A stretch of DNA of 64,000 nucleotides from Vibrio gallaecicus (GCF_024347495.1 NZ_AP025490.1:2418001-2482000), one strand, 5' to 3'. Shown: positions 18,313 to 28,381, counted from the stretch's first letter. The notes: generated from the letters alone by a model not told the origin. Numbers and translations: made by a program.

Positions 18313-18337
18313 AAAAAAGCGACCAAAAGGTCGCTTC
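18313..18337 (-). terminator. adk terminator
   Basis: On the minus strand AAGCGACC pairs with GGTCGCTT across a TTTT loop, followed by TTTTATTTTT. It lies about 40 bp past the adk stop. Confidence 0.88.
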
Positions 18338-18372
18338 TAATATATCAAATTATAAAACTGGCTGTTAGCCAA

Positions 18373-19418
<1,046 letters not shown>

Positions 19419-21323
19419 TTAACCTTTAGTCAATAGGTTATTAATTGCACCTAAAAATTGAGATGGGTCTTCCATTGAGCCTTTTTCAGCTAGCATAGCT
19501 TGACCTAGAAGCACTTCAACCCAGCGACCAAATGCTTGCTCGTCAGCTTCATCAGCCATCTGTTTTACCAGCGCGTGTTCAGGGTTAATTTCAAAAATAT
19601 ACTTAACTTCTGGGGCTGCTTGACCTGCAGCTTCAAGAAGCTTAGCCATCTGTGTGCCCATTTCAAAATCATCTGTCACGACAACTGCCGGAGTATTCGC
19701 AAGCTTAAACGTAGTTCGAACTTCTTTAACACGCTCACCAAGGTAAGACTGAGTACGTTCAACAACAGACTTAAACTCTTCTTCTGTTTCTTTCTGCTTT
19801 TCTTTCTCTTCTTCACCTTCGAACTTACTTAAATCTAAGCCTGCTTTAGTGATAGATTGGAATTGCTTATCATCGAAGTCCGTTAAGTAGTTCATTAGGA
19901 ATTCATCGATACGATCAAACATAAGAACAACTTCAATACCTTTCGCTTTAAACTGCTCTAAGTGAGGGCTGTTTTTTGCGGCTGCGTAGCTATCTGCTGT
20001 TAAGTAATAAATCTTATCTTGCCCTTCCTTCATACGCTCAACGTAAGAAGCAAGATCGACAGTTTGATCAGAGGAATCAACATGAGTCGATGCAAAACGT
20101 AAAAGACCGGCAATCTTCTCTTTGTTACCCATATCTTCAGCAGGGCCTTCTTTCATGACTAAGCCGAATTCTTTCCAAAATTCTAGGTACTTTTCATTGT
20201 CATTCTTAGCCATGCGTTCAAGCATAGTAAGTACACGCTTAGTACATGCACCACGAAGCGATTGAGTCACTTTGTTATCTTGTAAAATTTCACGAGATAC
20301 GTTCAGTGGTAAATCATTTGAATCAATCAAACCACGAACAAAACGCATGTATGAAGGCATGAATTGCTCTGCATCATCCATAATGAATACGCGTTGTACA
20401 TAAAGTTTTAGACCACTTTTATGATCGCGGTTCATCATATCCCATGGTGCTTTCGCGGGAATATAAAGTAGGCTTGTGTAATCGTTTTTACCTTCAACTT
20501 TATTGTGGCTCCACGTTAGTGGATCAGCAAAGTCATTAGATACATGCTTATAGAACTCTTGGTACTCTTCTTTTTCGATATCAGACTTATTACGAGTCCA
20601 TAAAGCCTGAGCTTTATTTATCTGTTCCCATTTTTTCTCTTCAGTATCTTTGCCTTCTTCATCCTTTACTGCTGTTAAGATTGAAACAGGAATACCGATG
20701 TGATCAGAGTACTTACCAATAACCTCACGTAAGCGCCATTCATTTAAGAACTCTTTACCGTCTTCACGCATATGAAGAATGATATCGGTGCCGCGAGACT
20801 CTTTAGTAATATCTTCAATCGTGTAATCGCCTTCACCAGCAGAAGACCATTGAACAGCTTGATCATTTGCTGCACCAGCGGCACGAGTACGAACAGTTAC
20901 CGCGTCAGCAACAATAAATGCAGAATAGAAACCAACACCAAACTGACCAATTAATTGTGAATCTTTGCTCTGGTCATCTGATAGCTTTGAGAAAAAATCA
21001 GCCGTTCCTGATTTAGCAATCGTACCTAAATGTTCAATAACATCATCACGGCTCATACCTATGCCATTGTCAGAAATGGTTAGAGTATTGGTTTCAGCAC
21101 TGAAAGAAAGCTTCACACCTAAATCAGCATCACCTTGGTATAAATCACCATTTGATAAAGCTTGGAAGCGAAGTTTATCGGCAGCATCAGATGCGTTAGA
21201 AATCAATTCACGAAGGAAAATCTCTTTATTTGAATACAATGAATGAATCATTAAGTGAAGTAATTGTTTTACTTCAGATTGAAAGCCACGAGTTTCTTTA
21301 TTTTGCGTTGCTGTTTCGCTCAT
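19419..21323 (-). CDS. htpG: Chaperone protein HtpG (Hsp90)
   Basis: A 634-residue cytosolic ATP-dependent chaperone. The N-terminal GHKL ATPase domain shows [15 protein letters not shown] (about 38-52), [11 protein letters not shown] near 83 and [11 protein letters not shown] near 126. The middle domain has [10 protein letters not shown] and [18 protein letters not shown] near 330-350, and the C-terminal dimerisation domain completes it. It is followed by adk and hemH. The upstream region has a sigma32-like promoter (21401-21428), in line with heat-shock control. Confidence 0.98.
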   Translation of the reverse strand: MSETATQNKETRGFQSEVKQLLHLMIHSLYSNKEIFLRELISNASDAADKLRFQALSNGDLYQGDADLGVKLSFSAETNTLTISDNGIGMSRDDVIEHLGTIAKSGTADFFSKLSDDQSKDSQLIGQFGVGFYSAFIVADAVTVRTRAAGAANDQAVQWSSAGEGDYTIEDITKESRGTDIILHMREDGKEFLNEWRLREVIGKYSDHIGIPVSILTAVKDEEGKDTEEKKWEQINKAQALWTRNKSDIEKEEYQEFYKHVSNDFADPLTWSHNKVEGKNDYTSLLYIPAKAPWDMMNRDHKSGLKLYVQRVFIMDDAEQFMPSYMRFVRGLIDSNDLPLNVSREILQDNKVTQSLRGACTKRVLTMLERMAKNDNEKYLEFWKEFGLVMKEGPAEDMGNKEKIAGLLRFASTHVDSSDQTVDLASYVERMKEGQDKIYYLTADSYAAAKNSPHLEQFKAKGIEVVLMFDRIDEFLMNYLTDFDDKQFQSITKAGLDLSKFEGEEEKEKQKETEEEFKSVVERTQSYLGERVKEVRTTFKLANTPAVVVTDDFEMGTQMAKLLEAAGQAAPEVKYIFEINPEHALVKQMADEADEQAFGRWVEVLLGQAMLAEKGSMEDPSQFLGAINNLLTKG

Positions 21324-21366
21324 TTTTACTCCAAAACATCTATACTGATAATAGTAATTCGAGATT

Positions 21367-21386
21367 CAGCCCACCTTGCAGGGCTG
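21367..21386 (-). other. Hairpin in the htpG 5' leader
   Basis: CAGCCC and GGGCTG pair across an 8-nt loop within the predicted htpG leader, between the heat-shock promoter and the start codon. It does not cover the ribosome site (GGAG), so a thermosensor role is not supported directly. Confidence 0.45.
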
Positions 21387-21400
21387 ACATATGTTCATTA

Positions 21401-21428
21401 ACATGAGGATGACAAATGTAAATTCAAG
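21401..21428 (-). promoter_or_regulatory. sigma32-type heat-shock promoter of htpG
   Basis: On the minus strand, CTTGAAT (21422-21428) is followed after 13 bp by CCTCATGT (21401-21408), close to the sigma32 consensus CTTGAAA-N11-16-CCCATNT. It lies about 80 bp upstream of the htpG start. Confidence 0.65.
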
Positions 21429-21465
21429 GTCAAAAAACATAAAAACACTGTTTTTTTGTTTTGTT

Positions 21466-21495
21466 TTGATTATGCTTGCCTCGCCAAACTATAAA
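21466..21495 (+). promoter_or_regulatory. Candidate sigma70 promoter of toxR
   Basis: TTGATT (21466-21471), an 18-bp spacer, TATAAA (21490-21495). It would start transcription about 95 nt before the toxR ATG. It is only 38 bp from the htpG heat-shock -35 element and faces the other way. Confidence 0.45.
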
Positions 21496-21595
21496 AGAAC
21501 ATCAAACAAACCTGAATATGAATTCATTTTGAAGCGGTTTTCACTCCAGGTTATGTATGAGCAATTAAGAATCATCTCCAATATAGAAGAATTCA

Positions 21596-22504
21596 ATGAG
21601 TAATATAGGCACTAAGTTTATTCTCGCACAACGGTTTGTATTTGACCCAAACAGCAACTCGCTAGTTGATCAAATGAATGACAGTGACGTCGTTCGTCTT
21701 GGCAGTAATGAAAGCCGCATTCTACTTATGCTGTCAGAAAGACCGAACGAAGTCATTACCCGTAATGAACTGCATGAATATGTATGGCGAGATCAAGGCT
21801 TTGAAGTGGATGATTCAAGCCTAACTCAAGCCGTATCAACATTACGTAAGATGCTCAAGGATTCGACAAAATCACCTGAATTTGTCAAAACTGTGCCCAA
21901 ACGAGGCTACCAATTTATTGCGAGTGTTGAACGTTCTGCACCTCTTTCTTCTAGCGACACTCCAATCAATATAGACACCTCTATATTAGGTAAAAGCCTA
22001 GATAAAGAAATCGAATTTTCTGAGCCCGAAGCACAAGAGGTTGAACGACCAACAGCCCAGCATGAATCACAACACGTAGCAGAAAGCGTTCTAGAGGTAC
22101 CAAAGGTTGGGACTCCAGCAAAAGTAATGGCCCAAGAAAACCCATGGCTTAGCCGTGGTATTATTTTGTTTGCTCTTTTACTGCCTATATTGGTGCTTGC
22201 TTTTACCACACCTGCTCAATCAGATTTTCGAACGTTATCAACCGTGAACTCAGTTGATATTTTATACCCAATGAATCACCCAACTTTAGATTCATGGTTG
22301 CCTGCGATAGAAAAATGTGTAGTGCATTATACGAATGAGCACCAAGGTGAACTCAAACCATCACAAGTGATTGCTACTGGTGGACAAGGTAATCAGCTAG
22401 TGTTGAATTACGTACACTCTCAAGAGCATTCAAGTGAAAATATTACTTTGAGAATTTTTGCTAACCAAACCGATTTAAGCACAATATGCAAAGGAAACCA
22501 CTAG
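21596..22504 (+). CDS. toxR: Membrane-anchored transcriptional regulator ToxR
   Basis: A 302-residue bitopic regulator. An OmpR-type winged helix lies in the cytoplasm (about residues 15-112; LGSNESRILLMLSERP, DSSLTQAVSTLRKML, FVKTVPKRGYQFIA). A variable acidic, proline-containing linker (113-180) leads to a single membrane helix at about 188-204, then a periplasmic domain with two cysteines, C241 and C298, able to form the disulfide known from V. cholerae ToxR. It senses envelope cues, bile among them, and controls porins. toxS starts 1 bp after the stop; htpG is divergent, as in V. cholerae. Confidence 0.95.
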   Translation: MSNIGTKFILAQRFVFDPNSNSLVDQMNDSDVVRLGSNESRILLMLSERPNEVITRNELHEYVWRDQGFEVDDSSLTQAVSTLRKMLKDSTKSPEFVKTVPKRGYQFIASVERSAPLSSSDTPINIDTSILGKSLDKEIEFSEPEAQEVERPTAQHESQHVAESVLEVPKVGTPAKVMAQENPWLSRGIILFALLLPILVLAFTTPAQSDFRTLSTVNSVDILYPMNHPTLDSWLPAIEKCVVHYTNEHQGELKPSQVIATGGQGNQLVLNYVHSQEHSSENITLRIFANQTDLSTICKGNH

Positions 22505-22505
22505 T

Positions 22506-23021
22506 ATGAAATTGAAAGTATCTCTACTAATGCTTGTGGCTTCAGCAATTCTAAGTGGTTGGTTATATTGGGGAAGCGATGCGAAAGTAGAACAGCTTCT
22601 CACATCCCGAGAATGGCAGTCTAAGATGGTTACCTTACTGAATGAAGTCGTTCAAGAAGATGCTATTGGTCCGCTTCGTCGTGTTGAATTACAGTCAAAT
22701 GCAAAGTATTTACCTAATGGTACTTACATACGTATATCTGTTGTGCACTTGTTTGTAGAGGAAAGCGAAACGCCAAATATCATCAATATTTCAGAAACAG
22801 GTCAGTGGGATATTAATGATAATTACCTGCTCATCTCTCCAACTGAATTTAAAGATGTCTCATCTGCACAAAGTAAAGACTTTACTCAAGACCAACTAAA
22901 ACTGATTACTCAAGTAATTAAAATGGACGCGGAGCAAAGCAGAAGAATTGATATTGTTAACCAGAAGACGTTGTTACTGACTAGCTTAAACCACGGGTCT
23001 ACCGTGCTCTTTTCAAACTAG
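22506..23021 (+). CDS. toxS: ToxR-stabilising periplasmic protein ToxS
   Basis: A 171-residue protein with one N-terminal membrane anchor (about residues 4-23, VSLLMLVASAILSGWLYWG) and a periplasmic domain. In Vibrio, ToxS binds the periplasmic domain of ToxR, protects it from proteolysis and takes part in bile sensing. It contains no cysteine. The start lies 1 bp beyond the toxR stop, so the two are translationally linked. A strong terminator follows. Confidence 0.93.
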   Translation: MKLKVSLLMLVASAILSGWLYWGSDAKVEQLLTSREWQSKMVTLLNEVVQEDAIGPLRRVELQSNAKYLPNGTYIRISVVHLFVEESETPNIINISETGQWDINDNYLLISPTEFKDVSSAQSKDFTQDQLKLITQVIKMDAEQSRRIDIVNQKTLLLTSLNHGSTVLFSN

Positions 23022-23047
23022 TATTAAAGCTTCTAGATAAAATATTA

Positions 23048-23075
23048 AAAGGTCAGCGATTTGCTGACCTTTTTA
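23048..23075. terminator. toxRS terminator
   Basis: AAAGGTCAGC pairs with GCTGACCTTT around GATTT, followed by Ts. It lies between convergent toxS and yfcE. Confidence 0.9.
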
Positions 23076-23119
23076 GTTTTATTATTGGTATTAACTCAAT
23101 CGTCTAAAGAAAGTGACGA

Positions 23120-23665
23120 TTAAAGACGCCCTGAAATCAGCAACTCATTCGCTAAACTGAACACTTCAAAGCATCCATCTTGATAAATACCATAGCTTGC
23201 TGGATGCCCTTCTCGCGGAAAAGTCACTGAGCTAGGGTTGAATATGAATATTCCAGATTGATATTGCGCTACAGGGATATGAGTATGCCCATGTGCAAGT
23301 ACATCACCCTCTTTTAGAGGCGGTCTCTTATCATTATTAAATAAGTGCCCATGTGTTAAAAATAGGCGACGACCTGATTCCAACAATACCCACGCATAAT
23401 CAGACATCATTGGGAACGACAGCAACATTTGATCCACTTCGCTATCACAATTACCGCGCACTGCGATAATTTGATCAGAATACATATTTAACGCTTCTGC
23501 CACTTGGGGCGGGTTATACCCTTCAGGAATCGGGTTTCTTGGACCGTGATTAAGCGTATCACCCAATAAAATCAAATGATCACAACCTGACTCAACATAT
23601 CGCTGAAGTACTTCTTTTGTTGCTGGCAACGAACCATGCAAATCAGAGGCAAAGAACAATTTCAC
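23120..23665 (-). CDS. yfcE: YfcE-type metallophosphodiesterase
   Basis: A 181-residue calcineurin-like phosphoesterase. The five metal-binding motifs are in order: ASDLHGS (7-13), LGDTLNHGP near 35-43, VRGNCDSE near 74, LTHGHLF near 104 and AHGHTHIP near 125. E. coli YfcE hydrolyses model phosphodiesters with Mn2+; the natural substrate is unknown. It lies 66 bp downstream of the CBS gene on the same strand with no terminator I can see between them, so read-through from the four-gene operon upstream is possible. Confidence 0.92.
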   Translation of the reverse strand: MKLFFASDLHGSLPATKEVLQRYVESGCDHLILLGDTLNHGPRNPIPEGYNPPQVAEALNMYSDQIIAVRGNCDSEVDQMLLSFPMMSDYAWVLLESGRRLFLTHGHLFNNDKRPPLKEGDVLAHGHTHIPVAQYQSGIFIFNPSSVTFPREGHPASYGIYQDGCFEVFSLANELLISGRL

Positions 23666-23731
23666 GCTTACTTCTCCCTAAAATTAGTCAGGTCATTGTA
23701 TTCGTATTCCTGCGAGTAAAAAAGTCAGAGT

Positions 23732-24139
23732 TTATAGATCACCTTTAGCCATACCATTAATCACAATATTATTGTAACTAACCATTCCAATGATCTTACC
23801 TTCAGAAATAACTGGCGCCCGGCTAATACCGAAACGTTCAAATAACCGAGCACAATATTTTACATTCATATCAGCTGAAACAGCCAAAGCTGGCTTAGTC
23901 ATAATTTCATAAATATTAGTGCGCTTTGATGAACGGTTCTTCGCCAGTACTTTCTTAGCAATGTCATTCATCAGCACAATACCGTATTCATCATCGTCAT
24001 GACGCTTATCAACAATCAAAGCCTTAACCTTATGATTTCTGGCTAACTCTATTCCTTCATGAACACTTGTTAAGCCATCCACAAGAACATATGTGTTTGC
24101 CATTACGTCTCTCACGCGCACTTTTTCATGAGTTGTCAT
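23732..24139 (-). CDS. Tandem CBS-domain protein
   Basis: A 135-residue stand-alone Bateman module. CBS1 covers about residues 8-65 (RDVMANTYVLVDGLTSVHEG, KVKALIVDKR, YGIVLMNDIAKKVL) and CBS2 about 75-132 (YEIMTKPALAVSADMNVK, GISRAPVISEGKIIGMVSYNNIV). Such pairs commonly bind AMP, ATP or related nucleotides. The start overlaps the stop of the PII-like gene by 4 bp (ATGA), so it is translationally coupled and is the last gene of the DUF1538 operon. A regulatory role on the transporter is inference from context. Confidence 0.88.
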   Translation of the reverse strand: MTTHEKVRVRDVMANTYVLVDGLTSVHEGIELARNHKVKALIVDKRHDDDEYGIVLMNDIAKKVLAKNRSSKRTNIYEIMTKPALAVSADMNVKYCARLFERFGISRAPVISEGKIIGMVSYNNIVINGMAKGDL

Positions 24140-24486
24140 AGCTCCCCCTCAACAACTTTCGTTAACGTTTCTACTTGGTGTGCCACACCAACAGCATCTT
24201 CAATATCAATCTGCACGGCAATACCCTGACCTGACTCTTTATCAAATTCACCAACCTCTCCAATTCTTTCTAAAATATGCCGAGATAGGTGCTCTTCCAC
24301 CACAAACAGCAACACATCTTTTTGTACCTCTAGTGTCAGCCCAAAGAAGGTGCGTTTTTGGTTTAAGCCTTGCCCTCTCGCATGGTTAATGACCGTTGCA
24401 CCAGTCGCTCCGGCGCTCCGTGCTGCATCAAGTACCATGTCTGTTTTACTGTCTTCTACAAATGCCAAGATAAGTTTAAAGCGCAT
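24136..24486 (-). CDS. PII-like signalling protein
   Basis: A 116-residue protein with the beta-alpha-beta ferredoxin-like pattern of PII proteins: [38 protein letters not shown] at the N-terminus, then FFGLTLEVQKDVLLFVVEEHL, and a C-terminal GQGIAVQIDIEDAVGV where classical GlnB has its GKIFV region. The T-loop is shortened and the uridylylated Tyr51 context is absent, so it is not GlnB or GlnK. It overlaps the second DUF1538 gene by 11 bp and the CBS gene by 4 bp. Known PII-like proteins beside transporters (for example SbtB) gate them on binding nucleotides; that is the inferred role. Confidence 0.85.
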   Translation of the reverse strand: MRFKLILAFVEDSKTDMVLDAARSAGATGATVINHARGQGLNQKRTFFGLTLEVQKDVLLFVVEEHLSRHILERIGEVGEFDKESGQGIAVQIDIEDAVGVAHQVETLTKVVEGEL

Positions 24487-25270
24487 CTCTTTTCTCCTTA
24501 GCGGCTCGAGAGTTGTTTAACCATTGAGTTATCTGTGCGTAACTCATAACGGAAATAATGGGGAATAAACTGGCAAAGGCAATCAAACCAAAACCATCAA
24601 TAACAGGATTTCGTCCAGGAACCGTAGAGGCAAGCCCGAGCCCTAAAGCCGTGACAAGAGGAACCGTGACTGTTGATGTTGTGACACCACCTGAATCATA
24701 AGCCAGTGGGACAATCAGTTTAGGGGCATAAAATGTTTGTATCACCACAACTACATAGCCAGTAATGATGTAGTAATGAATAGGATCACCTGCGACAATT
24801 CGATAACTCCCCAAAGAAATACCAAAAGCCACTCCAAGTGCAACAGCAATTCTCAAGCCATTAACGCTAATACTGCCACCAGAAACTTGGTTGGCTTTTA
24901 TTGCTACAGCAATTAATGAGGGCTCTGCAATGGTGGTACTAAATCCAATAAAAAAAGCGAATAGATATACCCAGTAGTAATCAAACCAAGTAAGGACTAA
25001 CCCAGAACTTATTTTAAATTCAGTCAGAAATTCAGGCTCTGTCAACTGCATAGCCATTGTCTCCCCCAGCGGAAACAGTGCTAATTCTAGCCCGAGTAAA
25101 AATAGCGAAAGTCCAAGAATCACGTAAAAGAAACCCAGTAAAACCGTGCCTAGGTTCTTAACTGGCTTCCTCAATACAGCAAATTGAAAACCAAAGATAA
25201 TTGCCGCGATAGGAATTACATCGCTTACAGTGCTAATAAAAGTTGCGATGAACTGATGAAGACTGATCAT
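24476..25270 (-). CDS. DUF1538 membrane protein, second subunit (UmpB-like)
   Basis: A 264-residue inner-membrane protein with about seven hydrophobic segments. DUF1538 signatures are [18 protein letters not shown] (about 53-70), [17 protein letters not shown] near 111 and [22 protein letters not shown] near 190-211, followed by [19 protein letters not shown]. The same motifs recur in the upstream gene, so the two are paralogous subunits. In Halomonas a DUF1538 pair, UmpA/UmpB, was described as a two-component Na+(K+)/H+ antiporter. It starts inside the previous stop (4-bp overlap) and ends inside the PII-like gene. Confidence 0.85.
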   Translation of the reverse strand: MISLHQFIATFISTVSDVIPIAAIIFGFQFAVLRKPVKNLGTVLLGFFYVILGLSLFLLGLELALFPLGETMAMQLTEPEFLTEFKISSGLVLTWFDYYWVYLFAFFIGFSTTIAEPSLIAVAIKANQVSGGSISVNGLRIAVALGVAFGISLGSYRIVAGDPIHYYIITGYVVVVIQTFYAPKLIVPLAYDSGGVTTSTVTVPLVTALGLGLASTVPGRNPVIDGFGLIAFASLFPIISVMSYAQITQWLNNSRAAKEKRDAL

Positions 25271-26001
25271 GTCATCACCATTCCATAAATCATTACAAAC
25301 ATCATTGGCAGTAACGAAGCAAAAGCGATCAACCCAAAGCCGTCAACCATTGGGTTTCTACCTTTAATTGCAGAAGCTAGCCCTACTCCTAAAGCAGTGA
25401 CTAATGGAACAGTAATGGTAGAGGTAGTGACTCCCCCTGAGTCATAAGCAATCCCAATAATATTTTGTGGAGCAAATCCTGTCAGTATCACGACACCTAT
25501 ATAGCCACCTATGATCATGTAATGAATTGGCCACCCTTTTAGAATTCTTAAAACACCAAGTAAAATAGCTAAGCCAACTGAAACAGCGACAGTCAACCTA
25601 AGTCCGTCTGCATAATTTTCCATGTCATGCTCATTGTTTGGAATAACACCACCTTCAGCAGCCACCTCTGCTGCTTCTGCAGTAACAGCCGTTAAAGCGG
25701 GCTCTGCTATCGTGGTACCAAACCCCAAACAAAAAGCAAAAATTAGTAGCCAAAACACACTTCCTTTTCGAGCAAAGGATTGAGCCATAGATTCCCCTAT
25801 TGGAAACAGCCCCATTTCAAGCCCAAAAATAAAAAATGTAAGCCCAAGCACCACCAGCATTAATCCAAATAAAATAGACAATAAGTTTGGCAATGGCTCT
25901 TGAAGTACCACCAACTGAAAAAATGCAATAACAACAACGATCGGTAGCAGATCCCTAAAACTACCTAACATGGCTTTTAGTAAAGCGAGCACTGCTGACA
26001 T
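25267..26001 (-). CDS. DUF1538 membrane protein, first subunit (UmpA-like)
   Basis: A 244-residue inner-membrane protein, first gene of the operon, with an AAGGAGA ribosome site. It repeats the DUF1538 motifs: [18 protein letters not shown] (about 57-74), [16 protein letters not shown] near 90-105, [22 protein letters not shown] near 182-203 and [19 protein letters not shown]. An acidic loop ([10 protein letters not shown]...[13 protein letters not shown], about 107-136) separates the halves and is absent from its partner. It should act only together with the second subunit. Cation specificity is not visible from the sequence. Confidence 0.85.
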   Translation of the reverse strand: MSAVLALLKAMLGSFRDLLPIVVVIAFFQLVVLQEPLPNLLSILFGLMLVVLGLTFFIFGLEMGLFPIGESMAQSFARKGSVFWLLIFAFCLGFGTTIAEPALTAVTAEAAEVAAEGGVIPNNEHDMENYADGLRLTVAVSVGLAILLGVLRILKGWPIHYMIIGGYIGVVILTGFAPQNIIGIAYDSGGVTTSTITVPLVTALGVGLASAIKGRNPMVDGFGLIAFASLLPMMFVMIYGMVMT

Positions 26002-26317
26002 TCATTCTCCTTAAATGACTCTACATACTTATAGTAATTACGTGTTTTTATTAGTGAGCCAATTCCTATAACGCAGAGTAATCATGGCAAATAGTCATCT
26101 GCAATGGTGTGACGAACCTAAAGCGCTAAGTAACCCCTATTATTTTTTATTGTAAATGTGATGTTTAGAGGGGTTTAAAAAATGAGCAACCGTTCTAGAA
26201 GCCTAATACTGCACTATCACAATAATGAAACTAATTGATCGTTATAGTGAAAGTGACGTATTGAATTAGCCAATCAAAACAAGCCATGTCTATAATTAAA
26301 AAGATTGGGAGGGATTT
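26002..26317. other. Intergenic region between the DUF1538 operon and yfcH
   Basis: 316 bp between divergent genes. An inverted repeat, AACCCCT (26132-26138) and AGGGGTT (26169-26175), lies in the middle although neither neighbour ends there. A possible 18-codon ORF starting at about 26181 has little to support it. Promoters for both flanking genes must be here but I cannot pick them reliably. Confidence 0.4.
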
Positions 26318-27232
26318 ATGAAGATATTGTTGACTGGCGGGACTGGTTTTATCGGTTCTGAACTAATAAAAAGCTGGAATACACACGAGGTAACTTTACT
26401 CACACGTGATCCAAGTAAAGCTAAGCAAAACCTTAGCCATATAAACCAAAATAATATTCGCTACATTCAATCACTAGATAATTTGAATGATCTCAACGGG
26501 TTTACCGCAGTCATCAATTTAGCCGGAGAACCAATAGCCGATAAAAGATGGACCGCGACTCAAAAAGAAGAAATTTGTCATAGCCGTTGGAATATTACGG
26601 AAAAAATCGTCTCGCTTATTCACGCAAGTACTGAGCCGCCTGAGGTTTTTATCAGTGGTTCTGCCGTCGGTTATTATGGTGACCAACAAGAACACCCTTT
26701 TGATGAAAGCCTGCATGTTTATCACATGAACTTTCCTCATCAAGTTTGTTCTCATTGGGAAGATATCGCTAAGCGCGCCCAATCAAACATGACTCGCGTC
26801 CTTTTACTCAGAACAGGAATCGTTCTGGGCAAGCATGGCGGAGCACTTCAAAAAATGCTGTTACCTTACAAATTAGGGCTAGGTGGTCCTATAGGCTCTG
26901 GAAAGCAATATATGCCGTGGATTCATATACTTGATATGGTTAGGGCCATTAATCACTTACTTGCCACCCAACATGCTCAGGGAGAGTTCAACTTATGTGC
27001 TCCTCACCCTGCGACTAATAAACAATTTAGTCAAACCTTAGCCAAACAGCTCAGAAGACCTCATATTTTATTCACACCTAAATGGGCAATGTCACTACTC
27101 ATGGGTGAGTCTTCTTGCCTACTCTTTGACAGCATAAGAGCAAAACCAAAGAAGCTGACAGAAATGGGGTTTATATTTAGTTACTCAAGAGTTGAACCAG
27201 CGTTAAAAAATCTATTACAACACCCTAATTAA
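26318..27232 (+). CDS. yfcH: TIGR01777-type NAD(P)-dependent epimerase/oxidoreductase YfcH
   Basis: A 304-residue atypical extended SDR. The N-terminal Rossmann motif is MKILLTGGTGFIG (GxxGxxG, residues 7-13). Then come INLAGEPIADKRW near 66-78, the SGSAVGYYGD catalytic region near 112 (Tyr active site), LRTGIVLGKHGGALQKMLLPYKLGLGGPIGSGKQYMPWIHI near 164-205, and a C-terminal DUF1731-like part. The substrate is unknown in the family. The start has a GGGAGGG ribosome site. It is followed 46 bp later by ybbO on the same strand. Confidence 0.9.
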   Translation: MKILLTGGTGFIGSELIKSWNTHEVTLLTRDPSKAKQNLSHINQNNIRYIQSLDNLNDLNGFTAVINLAGEPIADKRWTATQKEEICHSRWNITEKIVSLIHASTEPPEVFISGSAVGYYGDQQEHPFDESLHVYHMNFPHQVCSHWEDIAKRAQSNMTRVLLLRTGIVLGKHGGALQKMLLPYKLGLGGPIGSGKQYMPWIHILDMVRAINHLLATQHAQGEFNLCAPHPATNKQFSQTLAKQLRRPHILFTPKWAMSLLMGESSCLLFDSIRAKPKKLTEMGFIFSYSRVEPALKNLLQHPN

Positions 27233-27278
27233 TTCTTTATTCTAGCAAGATGCTTATTACTTGATTTAGGTTCATTTT

Positions 27279-28106
27279 GTGAAGAAATCCATTTTAATTA
27301 CAGGTTGTTCAAGCGGTATTGGCTATACCACTGCTCACTACCTCAATAACCATGGTTTCCATGTTATTGCTTCCTGCCGAAAGTCAGAGGATGTTCAGCG
27401 CCTTCAAGAAGAAGGATTAACTTGCATTCAGCTAGACCTTACCTCTGAACAAAGTATTGAAGAAGGAGCGAAACAGGCTATCTCTCTATCTGACAATGGT
27501 TTATATGCTCTCTTCAATAATGGAGCGTATGGGCAAGCCGGTGCACTGGAAGATCTTCCTACACAAGGTCTAAGGGAGCAATTCGAAACTAACTTCTTTG
27601 GCTGGCATCACCTTGTGCTGCAGATTCTTCCTCATATGCGAGAAAATGGTAAAGGACGAATTATCCAAAATAGCTCTGTACTAGGTTTTGCAGCAATGAA
27701 ATACAGAGGGGCATACAACGCATCTAAATTTGCTATTGAGGGCTGGACGGATACTTTAAGGCTTGAACTCCATAGCTCAAACATACACGTATCAATAATC
27801 CAACCCGGTCCGATTGAAACTCAATTCAGGGCAAATGCGCTACTATCTTTCAAACGCTGGATAACCCCATCAGATAGCTATCATAAAGCGGCTTATGAAC
27901 AACAATTACAAAGGCTTTCAAACACAGGTTCCAACAATGCTTTCGTTCTTCCTCCTGAAAGTTGCATCAAGCCTGTTATGCATGCTCTTACTGCGAGTAA
28001 GCCCAAACTAAGGTATCGAATTACGACACCGACAAAAGTGTTTTCAGTATTAAAGCGAATTCTACCAAGTCGCTGGCTCGACCCCTTATTAAGAAAAGCG
28101 GCTTAA
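27279..28106 (+). CDS. ybbO: Short-chain dehydrogenase, YbbO-like
   Basis: A 275-residue classical SDR. The NADP-binding TGCSSGIGY is at 8-16, NNGAYG near 86-91, the catalytic Ser in QNSSVLGF near 130, and the YxxxK motif in YNASKFAIEGW near 146. It uses a GTG start at 27279 with AGG 8 bp upstream. E. coli YbbO reduces medium and long aliphatic aldehydes and similar carbonyls; the substrate here is inferred. It precedes cnoX, qmcA and ybbJ, matching the E. coli ybb cluster in content but without ybbL, ybbM or tesA. Confidence 0.85.
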   Translation: MKKSILITGCSSGIGYTTAHYLNNHGFHVIASCRKSEDVQRLQEEGLTCIQLDLTSEQSIEEGAKQAISLSDNGLYALFNNGAYGQAGALEDLPTQGLREQFETNFFGWHHLVLQILPHMRENGKGRIIQNSSVLGFAAMKYRGAYNASKFAIEGWTDTLRLELHSSNIHVSIIQPGPIETQFRANALLSFKRWITPSDSYHKAAYEQQLQRLSNTGSNNAFVLPPESCIKPVMHALTASKPKLRYRITTPTKVFSVLKRILPSRWLDPLLRKAA

Positions 28107-28244
28107 AATCCATTAAAATAAATTACATTTTTACACGAAGATTCACAGAATTAGATGTAACGATGTAATTTTTCCGTAACAATAAGATGTCAATATTGAA
28201 CCTGAGCTATCCATGCATCCATTAAGTGAATAGAAAGGAAATCA

Positions 28245-28310
28245 ATGACATTAAACTTACTAAATTGGGTTGGCGTGAGCGTTGCAATAACCTTATTTAT
28301 AATATTTTGA
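28245..28310 (+). CDS. Candidate 21-residue membrane microprotein
   Basis: A 21-codon ORF starting MTLNLLNWVGVS and ending in LFIIF-stop; about residues 8-21 are all hydrophobic or small, enough for one membrane helix. An AGAAAGGAAA ribosome site lies at the proper distance before the ATG. It stands in an otherwise gene-free 474-bp stretch between ybbO and cnoX, 70 bp before a strong hairpin (28382-28434). No homologue is recognised. It could be a real small protein, a leader peptide or chance. Confidence 0.45.
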   Translation: MTLNLLNWVGVSVAITLFIIF

Positions 28311-28381
28311 ATAGTTTACCGCTTATCTCATCACGCCTCTTTACTGCCGAATTACTTAATCCATTAATAAATCTATCTTTT

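Noticed and set aside
21391..21603. 70-codon ORF just upstream of and overlapping toxR
   Set aside because: It covers the htpG and toxR promoters, has a poor start and overlaps the toxR start by 8 bp out of frame. It is better explained as the toxR leader.
26181..26237. 18-codon ORF upstream of yfcH with a GGGG-containing leader
   Set aside because: Its composition is polar and unremarkable, the ribosome site is part of an inverted repeat, and nothing else supports it.
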